A stretch of 57,158 nt of DNA from assembly GCA_002694745.1 (NCBI GenBank), contig NZMY01000041.1, positions 1 to 57,158 on the forward strand, given 5' to 3'. Of the stretch, positions 8,385-16,322 are shown piece by piece. A program made the translations under genes and the position numbers. The notes below the pieces were generated by a model, which saw nothing but the letters and a program-made list of their open reading frames with translations, was not told the origin of the DNA and did no database searches. This DNA comes from Croceicoccus sp. GTDB lineage: Bacteria; Pseudomonadota; Alphaproteobacteria; Sphingomonadales; Sphingomonadaceae. Numbering within the stretch: the stretch's first letter is position 1; each line of letters starts with the position of its first letter.

Positions 8385-9856
8385 GCATGCTTAACCTTCT
8401 GGCCGTCGGCGCAGGCGATACCGGCGTGAATCCCTGGGTGGCGCTTGCCTATCTGGTCGCGGGCGTGTGCTTCATCCTCGCGCTGCGCGGATTGTCGAGC
8501 CCGGCCACCAGCCGTGCGGGCAACCGCTATGGCATGATCGGCATGACAATCGCCGTCGTGACCACGCTGATCACGCACGACATCGCCAGCCTGCCTGAAA
8601 TCGGCATCGCCATCGCCATCGGCGGCACGATCGGTTTCGTGATCGCGCGCAAGATCGCGATGACCGCGATGCCGCAGCTGGTTGCTGCGTTTCACTCGCT
8701 GGTCGGGCTTGCCGCGGTGCTGGTGGCGGGCGCGGCCTATGCCAATCCGGGCGCGTTCGGCATTCTCGACAGCTTCGTCGATGCCACGGGCCTGGAAACG
8801 CTTGTCATCGATCCGGTCAGCCGGGTCGAGATGGCGCTGGGCGCGGCGATTGGCGCGATTACCTTCTCGGGATCGGTCATCGCGTTCCTCAAGCTGAACG
8901 GAAACATGAGCGGTTCGCCGATCATGCTGCCCGCGCGGCATGTCATCAACCTGGGCACCATCGTCGCGATCCTGGTGCTGACCGCGATGTTCGCGCACAG
9001 CAACCCGGTGCCGGAATGGGTATTCCCGGTCATCCTCGTGCTTGCCTTCGTCATCGGCTTCCTGCTGATCATTCCGATCGGCGGGGCGGACATGCCGGTG
9101 GTCGTCTCCATGCTCAACAGCTATTCGGGCTGGGCCGCGGCGGCGATGGGCTTTACCCTGCACAACACGGCGATGATAATCACCGGCGCGCTGGTCGGAT
9201 CGTCGGGTGCGATCCTGTCCTACATCATGTGCAAGGCGATGAACCGCAGCTTCATCAGCGTGATCGCGGGCGGTTTCGGCGCGGACGACAGCGGCGGCGG
9301 AGACGGCGCGGTCAAGGTCGACCGTCCGTGGAAGCGCGGCAGCGCCGAGGACGCGGCCTTCATGATGAGCCAGGCCGAACAGGTCATCATCATCCCCGGA
9401 TACGGCATGGCGGTCGCACAGGCGCAGCACGTGCTGCGCGAGATGAGCGACCTGCTGAAAGAGAAGGGCGTCACGGTCAAATATGCGATCCACCCGGTCG
9501 CGGGCCGCATGCCCGGCCACATGAACGTCCTGCTGGCCGAAGCCAACGTGCCCTATGACGAGGTGTTCGAGCTGGAGGACATCAACGGCGAGTTCGCGCA
9601 GACCGATGTCGCCTTTGTCATCGGCGCGAACGACGTGGTCAATCCGGCGGCGAAGACCGACAAGTCCTCGCCCATCTTCGGCATGCCCGTGTTCGACGTG
9701 GGCAAGGCCAAGCAGGTGTTCTTCATCAAGCGTTCGATGGGCGGCGTCGGCTATGCCGGCGTCGACAACGACGTGTTCTACATGGACCAGACGATGATGC
9801 TGCTTTCCGACGCCAAGAAGATGGTCGAGGAAATCAACAAGTCGCTGGCCGATTGA
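8381..9856 (+). CDS. pntB: NAD(P) transhydrogenase subunit beta
   Basis: 491 residues. About nine membrane helices (dII) are followed by the cytosolic NADP(H)-binding domain dIII from about 315 on. In dIII the GYGMAVAQAQH nucleotide-binding loop, HPVAGRMPGHMNVLLAEA, and the KRSMGGVGYAGVDN segment near the C terminus are diagnostic. Translation is probably coupled to pntAB by the ATGA overlap. The operon ends at the hairpin at 9866-9899. Confidence 0.94.
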   Translation: MSMLNLLAVGAGDTGVNPWVALAYLVAGVCFILALRGLSSPATSRAGNRYGMIGMTIAVVTTLITHDIASLPEIGIAIAIGGTIGFVIARKIAMTAMPQLVAAFHSLVGLAAVLVAGAAYANPGAFGILDSFVDATGLETLVIDPVSRVEMALGAAIGAITFSGSVIAFLKLNGNMSGSPIMLPARHVINLGTIVAILVLTAMFAHSNPVPEWVFPVILVLAFVIGFLLIIPIGGADMPVVVSMLNSYSGWAAAAMGFTLHNTAMIITGALVGSSGAILSYIMCKAMNRSFISVIAGGFGADDSGGGDGAVKVDRPWKRGSAEDAAFMMSQAEQVIIIPGYGMAVAQAQHVLREMSDLLKEKGVTVKYAIHPVAGRMPGHMNVLLAEANVPYDEVFELEDINGEFAQTDVAFVIGANDVVNPAAKTDKSSPIFGMPVFDVGKAKQVFFIKRSMGGVGYAGVDNDVFYMDQTMMLLSDAKKMVEEINKSLAD

Positions 9857-9865
9857 TGCGGCGCA

Positions 9866-9899
9866 CACCGGCGGCGGGATAAAATTCCCGCCGCCGGTG
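9866..9899 (+). terminator. Strong hairpin after pntB
   Basis: A perfect 14-bp stem: CACCGGCGGCGGGA at 9866-9879 and its reverse complement at 9886-9899, with a TAAAAT loop. It begins 9 bp after the pntB stop. No T-run follows, so it may terminate with help from Rho or act as a 3' stabilising hairpin. Confidence 0.6.
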
Positions 9900-10004
9900 G
9901 CCCTTGCCGCCATGCTTTGATAGGCCTGACCTGAACGAGGTTATGGAGCAGGCGGGATCGCGGTAAACGGGCTATCTGACACGGCAAGCGCCGCCCGAAG
10001 AGGG

Positions 10005-10436
10005 TTGGCGCTGCTCGCCATCGCCCTCATGGCATTCGCGCTCCTTATCGCGCCATTTCCGGCCGCGGCCCAGCAGTCCCCCGGCGAAGCGTGGCCCGAT
10101 GCGCCCACTTTCAGCGAAACCGGCCCGCTGACCAGCGATACCGGGCAAGTCACTTTCGAGTGGCAGGCGTTCGAACCGACACGCCTTACGATCACCGGCG
10201 ACAATGGCCGTTCCCGCCCGATCTATCGCGGCAAGGGTGACAGGCTGTTCGTTTCCGGCCTTGCCGACGGGGATTACCGCGCCGAACTGGTGGGCGAGGA
10301 CAGCGGCACGGGCGACACCATCATGGTCGAGGTGCGGCACCAGTCGCTGACCCGCGCCTTGCTGCTGACCCTGCTGGGCGGGGTCGTGTTCCTGATGGTG
10401 CTGGCGATCATCCTGCGCGGTGCGCGCCGTGGCTGA
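10005..10436 (+). CDS. Membrane-anchored periplasmic protein, first gene of the transcarbamylase operon
   Basis: About 143 residues; function not recognised. The N terminus is a strongly hydrophobic signal peptide ending near PFPAAAQQ. About 85 residues of polar, beta-rich sequence follow (TGQVTFEWQAFEPTRLTI), then a C-terminal membrane helix (about 115-137) and a basic RGARRG end. This suggests a periplasmic beta-sandwich domain anchored in the inner membrane. The start is doubtful: TTG at 10005 is the best in-frame candidate, but an upstream non-ATG start would add two arginines before the hydrophobic stretch, as signal peptides usually have. It overlaps the start of the SSS symporter gene, which argues for shared expression and perhaps partnership. 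Confidence 0.65.
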   Translation: MALLAIALMAFALLIAPFPAAAQQSPGEAWPDAPTFSETGPLTSDTGQVTFEWQAFEPTRLTITGDNGRSRPIYRGKGDRLFVSGLADGDYRAELVGEDSGTGDTIMVEVRHQSLTRALLLTLLGGVVFLMVLAIILRGARRG

Positions 10437-11853
10437 ACGCACGATCTTCCTCGACCCCACGCTGGGCTGGATCCTGCTGGCGGGGTTCAGCGTGCTGTGG
10501 GTCGGGCTGGGCATCTATTGGGGCCGCCGCAACAAGAGCTTCGAGGATCATGCGCTGGCAGGCCGCAATGTCGGGCTGGCGCTGGGATCGGCGACGGCGG
10601 CGGCGACGTGGATCACGTCGAACACAACGATGCTGGCTCCGCAATTCGCGCTGGAGCTGGGGGTGTGGGGCATGATCGCCTATTCCACCGCCTCGCTGGG
10701 ATTGATGCTGTTCGCGCCGCTGGCGGTGCGGATCCGCACGCTGATGCCGCATGGCTATACCAGCGGCGATTTCTTCCGCCTGCGATATGGCCGCGCGACC
10801 TGGGCGGTGTTCCTGATCTTCACCCTGTTCTATTCGCTGACATGGCTGGTCAGCATGGCGATGGCGGGCGGCATCTTGCTGGAGGCGCTGGCCGGGATCG
10901 ATTATGTCTGGGGGATGACGGTCATCCTCGGCGTCTGCGTGCTTTATACGATGCGCGGCGGGCTGGGGGCGGTGATCGGCACCGATTTCATCCAGACGCT
11001 GATCATCATCATTGGCATCGTCATCACCGGATTCGCGGTGCTCAGCCAGGTGTCCGTCGGCGAGATCCACGCCGAACTGTCCGCGAACAAGCCCGCGCTG
11101 CTCGACGTATTGTTCCCCGCCGCGATCATGGCGATCTTCAACAATCTGCTGTTCGGCCTGGGCGAGGTGTTTCACAACAACGTCTGGTGGAGCCGCGCCT
11201 TTGCGTTCCGCGAAGGCGTGGGCGGCAAGGCGTTCTTCATCGGCGGGCTGGTGTGGTTGCCGATCCCCGTTGCGGCTGGCTTCATCGCGCTCGCCTCGGG
11301 CGCGCTGGGCGTCGCGGTGCCCAGCGCGGACATGGTCGGACCGCTGGTGATCGCGCAGGTGCTGGGCACGGCGGGGGCTATCGGCATTTTCATCATCGTG
11401 TTCTGCTCGCTCGCCTCCAGCATCGACAGCCTGCTCGCCGCCACCAGCGATCTGGTGACCGAGGATATCTGGCGCCGCCTGCTGCGCCCCGATGCCTCGC
11501 CCGCGGCGCTGAAATCGGCGGCGCAGTGGATCACGCTGGCGCTGGGGCTGCTGACATGGGCGCTATGCGCGCCGCGCATCGGGACGCTGGCCAGCGTGCT
11601 GTTTTTCGCCGGGCCGCTGGTCGGGGCGATGATCTTTCCGATCATCACCGGCCTCTATTGGTGCAGCGCCAGTACGGCGGGCGCGCTGGGCGCGATGCTG
11701 CTGGGCGCGGGCGCGGGGCTGATATGCTATTTCACCATCGGCTGGTTCGTCGCGACGACCATCGCGACCGCGGTGTCCATGGTCTGGATGCTGGCGGCCT
11801 GCGCGCTGAACCGGAACCGGTTCGACTGGGCGCGGTTGAAGGAGGACTCATGA
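10429..11853 (+). CDS. Sodium:solute symporter (SSS family)
   Basis: About 474 residues with 12-13 hydrophobic helices, a LeuT-fold secondary transporter of the inner membrane. SSS hallmarks include the early ALAGRNVGLALGSATAAATW segment, YTSGDFFRLRYG and the long GGLGAVIGTDFIQTLIIIIG stretch. General architecture and the HNNVWWSRAFAFR loop remind me of the DUR3-type urea branch, but I cannot confirm the substrate. GTG at 10429 is preferred; a GTG at 10420 would add three residues. It overlaps the previous gene, and its stop overlaps the next start by four bases (ATGA). Context suggests transport of a nitrogen-rich solute linked to the transcarbamylase and amidotransferase downstream. Confidence 0.85.
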   Translation: MAERTIFLDPTLGWILLAGFSVLWVGLGIYWGRRNKSFEDHALAGRNVGLALGSATAAATWITSNTTMLAPQFALELGVWGMIAYSTASLGLMLFAPLAVRIRTLMPHGYTSGDFFRLRYGRATWAVFLIFTLFYSLTWLVSMAMAGGILLEALAGIDYVWGMTVILGVCVLYTMRGGLGAVIGTDFIQTLIIIIGIVITGFAVLSQVSVGEIHAELSANKPALLDVLFPAAIMAIFNNLLFGLGEVFHNNVWWSRAFAFREGVGGKAFFIGGLVWLPIPVAAGFIALASGALGVAVPSADMVGPLVIAQVLGTAGAIGIFIIVFCSLASSIDSLLAATSDLVTEDIWRRLLRPDASPAALKSAAQWITLALGLLTWALCAPRIGTLASVLFFAGPLVGAMIFPIITGLYWCSASTAGALGAMLLGAGAGLICYFTIGWFVATTIATAVSMVWMLAACALNRNRFDWARLKEDS

Positions 11854-11972
11854 GCTTTTCTGCAGGTTTCCTCGAATTCGCGGTCTGGACCGCGCTGATC
11901 TGGTGCGCGATCTCCGCGCTTGCGCTGGGCGCGATGCTGCTGCGCGATGCGAAATCGGGGTCGATCTGGTGA
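11850..11972 (+). CDS. 40-residue single-helix membrane peptide between symporter and transcarbamylase
   Basis: 40 residues: short polar start, one hydrophobic helix (about 8-31), then a polar RDAKSGSIW end. The start has GGAGG 5 bp upstream and an ATGA overlap with the symporter stop. Its TGA overlaps the GTG of the transcarbamylase (GTGA). Both junctions being translational-coupling overlaps is good evidence that this is a real gene. Some SSS transporters have a small membrane partner encoded next door, so it may be a symporter subunit; that role is inference. Confidence 0.7.
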   Translation: MSFSAGFLEFAVWTALIWCAISALALGAMLLRDAKSGSIW

Positions 11973-13066
11973 ACGACATTCAATCCGCCAGCCAGCTGGA
12001 CCACCGCGCCGATCCGCAGCGCAAGGCGGGGGTGCTGGGCAATCGCCCCGATCCCCATGACCTGCTCGCCATGTCGCCAAAGCTCGACCTCGACGTGCTC
12101 GACCGGCTGCACAATTGCTCGATCCTGTCGGCGGCGCAGTTCGATCTGCCGCTGATGCAGGAATTGTCCAAGCTGGCCGCCTATCTTCAGCTGCGCAAGT
12201 TTCCGGCGGGCCATGCGCTGGACGACAAGATCATGGCCGCGGCCTTCTTCGAACCGTCCACCCGCACGCGGCTCTCGTTCGAAAGCGCGATGCTCCACGT
12301 CGGCGGCAAGACGCTGAGCGTGGCCGACGCCAAGACCACCGGCGTCGCCAAGGGCGAATCGATGCGCGACATCGGGCAGATGTTCAACAGCTACGCCGAT
12401 GTCGTGGTGGTGCGGCATACGCAGCAGCAGGCCTTGCAGCAGCTGACCGAATATATGCGCATCCCGCTGATCAATGGCGGCAACGGGTCGGACGAACATC
12501 CGACGCAGGCGCTGGCCGACTGGTACGCGCTGATGAAATGGCGGCCCGAGCTGGCGTTCGGCACCTTGCCCGAACAGTTCCGCCTGACCATCGGCATCAT
12601 CGGCACGCCGGGCAATATGCGCACGGTGAAGAGCTTCCTTACGCTGGCGCTGCTGTTCCACAAGAACATCAACCATATCACGATCTTCTCGGAAATGGCG
12701 GACCCGCTGGGTGCGGAACTGCGCGCGCTGACCAATGCCAGCCCGATCACTTTCGATTTCAGCCGCAATCTGAAGCAGAGCCTCGAATATCTCGACGTCA
12801 TCTACATGAACGCCATCGCGTTTTTGGGCGACGGCTACCGCTTCTTCGGCGACGAGTTTTCGCTGTCCTCGCAAAGCCAGCTGAAGACCGACACGGTCAT
12901 CCTGCACCCGCTGGCGCGCGGGGAAGAGCTGGGCACCTGCCTCGATGACACCGACCATAATCTCTATTTCAACCAGGCGGATGGCGCGGTCTGGCTGCGG
13001 CAGGCGCTGCTGCTCGCCATTTTCGGGCGGGTGCGCAACATCGTGCCCCGCGAACTCATCAAGTAA
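11969..13066 (+). CDS. ATCase/OTCase-superfamily carbamoyltransferase of altered specificity
   Basis: 365 residues, about 50 longer than an aspartate transcarbamylase catalytic chain because of an N-terminal extension. Should transfer a carbamoyl group from carbamoyl phosphate to an amine. The carbamoyl-phosphate site is intact: STRTR (97-101), Arg149 in RHTQ, HPTQ (177-180), and the neighbour-subunit loop Lys128. Arg218 (NMRTVKS) matches E. coli PyrB Arg167, which binds the substrate alpha-carboxylate. The aspartate side-chain residues are missing: PyrB Arg229 and Gln231 align with Ala282 and Ala284 (YMNAIA), and HPLPR has become HPLAR (313-317). So it is probably not a pyrimidine-pathway ATCase but acts on another amino acid. 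GTG start in a GTGA overlap; an AsnB-type gene follows 12 bp later. Confidence 0.88.
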   Translation: MNDIQSASQLDHRADPQRKAGVLGNRPDPHDLLAMSPKLDLDVLDRLHNCSILSAAQFDLPLMQELSKLAAYLQLRKFPAGHALDDKIMAAAFFEPSTRTRLSFESAMLHVGGKTLSVADAKTTGVAKGESMRDIGQMFNSYADVVVVRHTQQQALQQLTEYMRIPLINGGNGSDEHPTQALADWYALMKWRPELAFGTLPEQFRLTIGIIGTPGNMRTVKSFLTLALLFHKNINHITIFSEMADPLGAELRALTNASPITFDFSRNLKQSLEYLDVIYMNAIAFLGDGYRFFGDEFSLSSQSQLKTDTVILHPLARGEELGTCLDDTDHNLYFNQADGAVWLRQALLLAIFGRVRNIVPRELIK

Positions 13067-13078
13067 AGGAACGCCCCG

Positions 13079-15016
13079 ATGTGCGGAATTGCCGGGCTAT
13101 GGGCCCGCTCCCATCACCCCGAAACCGTTATCCGTGCCGAGAAGATGGCCGACGCGCTGTATCACCGCGGGCCCGACGGGCGCGGCTTTCATATCGATGC
13201 GCGCAATGCGCTGGCGATGATCCATACGCGGCTGTCGATCATCGGGCTGAACGCAGGCGACCAGCCGATCTTCGGCCGCGAGAGCGACGGCACCGGTGGT
13301 ATGGTGCTGACCGCGAACGGCGAGTTCTACGACTACAAGCGTATTCGTGGCCTGCTGCGCACCGATGGCTATGACTTCAACACCAAGTCGGACAGCGAGC
13401 TGGCGATCAAGCTTTACCACAAGCATGGCCTTGATTTCGTGCACCATTTGCGCGGCGAATTCGCCTTCGCCATCTTTGACGAGGCGAAGCAGCAGCTGAT
13501 CCTTGTGCGCGACAGGTTCGGCATTCGCCCGCTGTTTTGCCATGTGGGTGAGGCGGGCGTGTTCTGGGGCAGCGAGATCAAGGCGATGCTGGCGCATCCC
13601 GATGTTCCGCGCGAACTCGATCCGCGCGCGCAATTGCACCAGATGATGCAGGTGATGGTCCCCGGCATGACGCTGTGGAAGGGGATCGAGGCGGTGAAGC
13701 CCGGCCACATGCTGATCGTCAGCCGCGACGGCGACGGCTTCGCGGTGGAAGAGCGCCGCTATTGGGACGCCGACTTCCCGCTCGACGGTGAGCATGACGA
13801 ACTTCCCGACGAGGAGCATATCGAGAATGTCCGCAAGGCGCTGGTCGAATCCATCGCCCTGCGGCTGGAGGCGGACGTTCCGGTCGCCTGCTACCTGTCC
13901 GGCGGCATCGACAGCTGCTCGATCCTCGGCATGGCGGCGGCGATCCAGCAATCTCCCGTCAAGGCCTTCACCATTGGCTTCGACGATGCGCGCTATGACG
14001 AAACCTCGATCGCCACCGAAATGGCCGAGATGGTCGGCGCGGACCAAGACATATTGCGGGTGTCCGCCGCCGATCTCTACGGCCAGAATTTCGAGGATGC
14101 GGTCTATTATTCCGAGCGCACTTTCTACAACACGCTGGGCGTCGCCAAGATGCTGATGTCAAAGCACGTGACCGAAAACGGCTACAAGGTGGTGATCACG
14201 GGCGAGGGCAGCGACGAGCTGTTTGGCGGCTATGCCCAGTTCAAGGCCGATTATTTCCTCCACGACCCCGCCTATGCGACAAGCGCCGCCGGGGCCGAGA
14301 TGAAGGAGCGCAACAAGATCTTCTCGGGCAGCGTGCTGGCCGAGGAGACGATCAGCCATCCCGCGTTCGAGGAGGTGATGGGTTTCACCCCCAGCTGGAT
14401 CCAGCCATGGATGCTGGTCTACGAACGGGTGAAGCCGCTGCTGTCGGACGAATTCGTGGCGAAGCTGGACGGCTATGACCCGGTCGCGGCTATCGCCTAC
14501 TCGCTCGACAAGTCGATGCTCGACGGGCGGCATGTGCTGGATAAGGTGCAATACAGCTGGATCAAGACCATGCTGGAGGGCCAGATCCTCAACTGGGGCG
14601 GCGACCGCGTCGACATGGCCAACAGCCTGGAATCGCGCCCCGCCTTCCTCGACCATCATGTCGCCGAACTGGCCATGCGCATCCCGCCATCGGTCCGCAT
14701 CCGCGACGGGATCGAGAAATGGGTGGTGCGCGAGGCGATGAAGCATGTGCTGCCCGAAGTGCTCTACAAGCGCGAGAAATTCGCCTTCATGGCCCCGCCC
14801 GCGCATACCAGCGACGAGAAGGGGCGCGAGATCGACCTGCTGCTGGACAAATGGCTGTCGTCGGACAAGATCGCCGAGCACGGCATCTTCGACGAGGAAA
14901 AGCTGCGCGCCAGCATCGCCGAATACAAGCAGTCCGACGATCACACCGCGAACACGCGCAAGGACATCATCCTCAACCACGCGATTGCGCTCCACGCGAT
15001 CGAGGAACTGATCTGA
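13079..15016 (+). CDS. Glutamine-dependent AsnB-type amidotransferase
   Basis: 645 residues, longer than E. coli AsnB (about 554). The N-terminal class-II glutaminase domain begins MCGIAGLW with catalytic Cys2 (after Met removal), then YHRGPDGRG and ANGEFYDY. The synthetase domain has the ATP-pyrophosphatase loop SGGIDS at 274-279 and GEGSDELFGGY near 376-386. Such enzymes activate a carboxylate with ATP and amidate it with ammonia from glutamine. Family members include asparagine synthetases and special amidotransferases such as the one in N-acetylglutaminylglutamine amide synthesis. It sits 12 bp after the atypical transcarbamylase and 7 bp before an Nramp-related gene, so a specialised role is more likely than plain asparagine supply; the substrate itself is inferred. 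Confidence 0.9.
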   Translation: MCGIAGLWARSHHPETVIRAEKMADALYHRGPDGRGFHIDARNALAMIHTRLSIIGLNAGDQPIFGRESDGTGGMVLTANGEFYDYKRIRGLLRTDGYDFNTKSDSELAIKLYHKHGLDFVHHLRGEFAFAIFDEAKQQLILVRDRFGIRPLFCHVGEAGVFWGSEIKAMLAHPDVPRELDPRAQLHQMMQVMVPGMTLWKGIEAVKPGHMLIVSRDGDGFAVEERRYWDADFPLDGEHDELPDEEHIENVRKALVESIALRLEADVPVACYLSGGIDSCSILGMAAAIQQSPVKAFTIGFDDARYDETSIATEMAEMVGADQDILRVSAADLYGQNFEDAVYYSERTFYNTLGVAKMLMSKHVTENGYKVVITGEGSDELFGGYAQFKADYFLHDPAYATSAAGAEMKERNKIFSGSVLAEETISHPAFEEVMGFTPSWIQPWMLVYERVKPLLSDEFVAKLDGYDPVAAIAYSLDKSMLDGRHVLDKVQYSWIKTMLEGQILNWGGDRVDMANSLESRPAFLDHHVAELAMRIPPSVRIRDGIEKWVVREAMKHVLPEVLYKREKFAFMAPPAHTSDEKGREIDLLLDKWLSSDKIAEHGIFDEEKLRASIAEYKQSDDHTANTRKDIILNHAIALHAIEELI

Positions 15017-15023
15017 TCGCCGC

Positions 15024-16262
15024 ATGAGCGAGCAGCCGTCGGGAAGCCTCTGGCGCCACATCGGCCCCGGCATCGTCGTGGCCGCCACCGGCGTGGGTGC
15101 GGGCGATCTGGTTGCGACGCTGATCGCGGGTTCGCGCTTCGGCTATGCGCTGTTGTGGGCGGCGATATTGGGCTGCATCGTCAAGAACGCGCTGTCCGAA
15201 GGGTCGGCGCGCTATCACCTTGCGACCGGATCGACGATCCTGGCGGGCTGGCAATCCTTGGGCCGTTGGACCGGCTGGTATTTCGGCATTTACGTCGTGG
15301 TCTGGGGCTTCATCTATGGCGCCACCGCGATGAGCGCGACCGCGCTGCCGTTGGCGGCGCTATTCCCGGCGATTCCGCTGACCGGCTGGGCGATCCTGAC
15401 GGGTCTGGCCGGTTTCGCCTTCGTTTTCTTCAACCGGTACGAGCGGCTTGAAGTGCTGGTGAAGCTGCTGGTCGGGCTGATGTTCGTCATCATCGTCGGG
15501 CTCGCGATACTGGCCGCGCCCGATTTCCCGCAGGTGCTGGCGGGCCTTGCCTTTTCACTGCCCGACAATTCGCTGTTCTATACGCTGGGGCTGATCGGCG
15601 GGGTGGGCGGCACGGTGACGACCGCCGCCTATGGATATTGGGCGCAGGCCAAGGGCTGGAACGGCACCGGCTGGCTGCCGCTGATGCGGATCGACAATGC
15701 GCTGGCCTATGTGCTGACCGGCATTTTCGTCGTCGCCATGATGATCGTCGGCGCGGAGCTGCTGTTTGCCGCCAGCATCGCGCTGCAGAGCGGGGACCGC
15801 GGCCTGCTGGACCTGTCCAACGTGCTCGAGGCGCGCTTTGGACGCTTCATTGCCGCCGCTTTCCTCGTCGGCTTCGCGGCCACCGCCTTTTCATCGGTGC
15901 TGGGCGTGTGGCACGGGATGAGCCTGTTCTTTGCCGACTGGTACGTGCAGTTCTTCGACCGGCCCCTGCCCGAAGGCCCGCCCGAACGCAGCGCGCCGTT
16001 TCGCGCCTATGCCGCGTGGCTGACCTTTCCGCCGATGCTGCTGCTCTATGCGCAGCAGCCGTTCCTGCTGGCGGTGATCTATGGCGCGTTCGGCGCGCTG
16101 TTCATGCCGTTTCTGGCGGTCACTCTGCTATGGCTGCTGAACCGCCGTGACTTTCCGGCCGAGGCGCGCAATGGCTGGCTGTCGAACCTGACGCTGGCAG
16201 GTTCGGCGCTGCTTTTCGCCGTGCTGGCGGGGCAGCAATTGTGGAGCCTGTTCGCGGCCTGA
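15024..16262 (+). CDS. Nramp-related LeuT-fold transporter lacking the canonical metal motifs
   Basis: 412 residues, about 11 hydrophobic helices, inner membrane. Overall layout matches the Nramp (COG1914) family: GPGIVVAATGVGAGDL at the first helix and GLIGGVGGTVTTAAYGYW at the sixth. The metal-binding signatures are altered: the helix-1 DPGN motif reads GAGD (25-28), and the helix-6 MPH motif reads TAA. Without these side chains, Mn/Fe transport as in MntH is doubtful. It lies 7 bp after the AsnB-type gene as last member of the operon and is followed by a clear terminator. It may move an organic solute or a different ion. Confidence 0.8.
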   Translation: MSEQPSGSLWRHIGPGIVVAATGVGAGDLVATLIAGSRFGYALLWAAILGCIVKNALSEGSARYHLATGSTILAGWQSLGRWTGWYFGIYVVVWGFIYGATAMSATALPLAALFPAIPLTGWAILTGLAGFAFVFFNRYERLEVLVKLLVGLMFVIIVGLAILAAPDFPQVLAGLAFSLPDNSLFYTLGLIGGVGGTVTTAAYGYWAQAKGWNGTGWLPLMRIDNALAYVLTGIFVVAMMIVGAELLFAASIALQSGDRGLLDLSNVLEARFGRFIAAAFLVGFAATAFSSVLGVWHGMSLFFADWYVQFFDRPLPEGPPERSAPFRAYAAWLTFPPMLLLYAQQPFLLAVIYGAFGALFMPFLAVTLLWLLNRRDFPAEARNGWLSNLTLAGSALLFAVLAGQQLWSLFAA

Positions 16263-16268
16263 AAAGCG

Positions 16269-16304
16269 AAAGGGGCGAACGCTCGTGAAAGCGCCCGCCC
16301 CTTT
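16269..16304. terminator. Bidirectional terminator between the operon and the adhesin gene
   Basis: A 9-bp stem AAAGGGGCG (16269-16277) / CGCCCCTTT (16296-16304), followed on the plus strand by CTTTG. The stem itself has A and T tracts on both sides, so it can serve the plus-strand transporter operon (stop 16262) and the minus-strand adhesin gene (stop 16323). Confidence 0.75.
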
Positions 16305-16322
16305 CTTTGCACTTGGTAAGTA

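Noticed and set aside
11969-13066. Calling the transcarbamylase pyrB
   Set aside because: Residues that bind the aspartate side chain are replaced, the length is unusual and neighbours are not pyrimidine genes.
13079-15016. Calling the amidotransferase the N-acetylglutaminylglutamine amide enzyme (AsnO)
   Set aside because: That pathway needs a neighbouring acetyltransferase/ATP-grasp synthetase gene; none is here.
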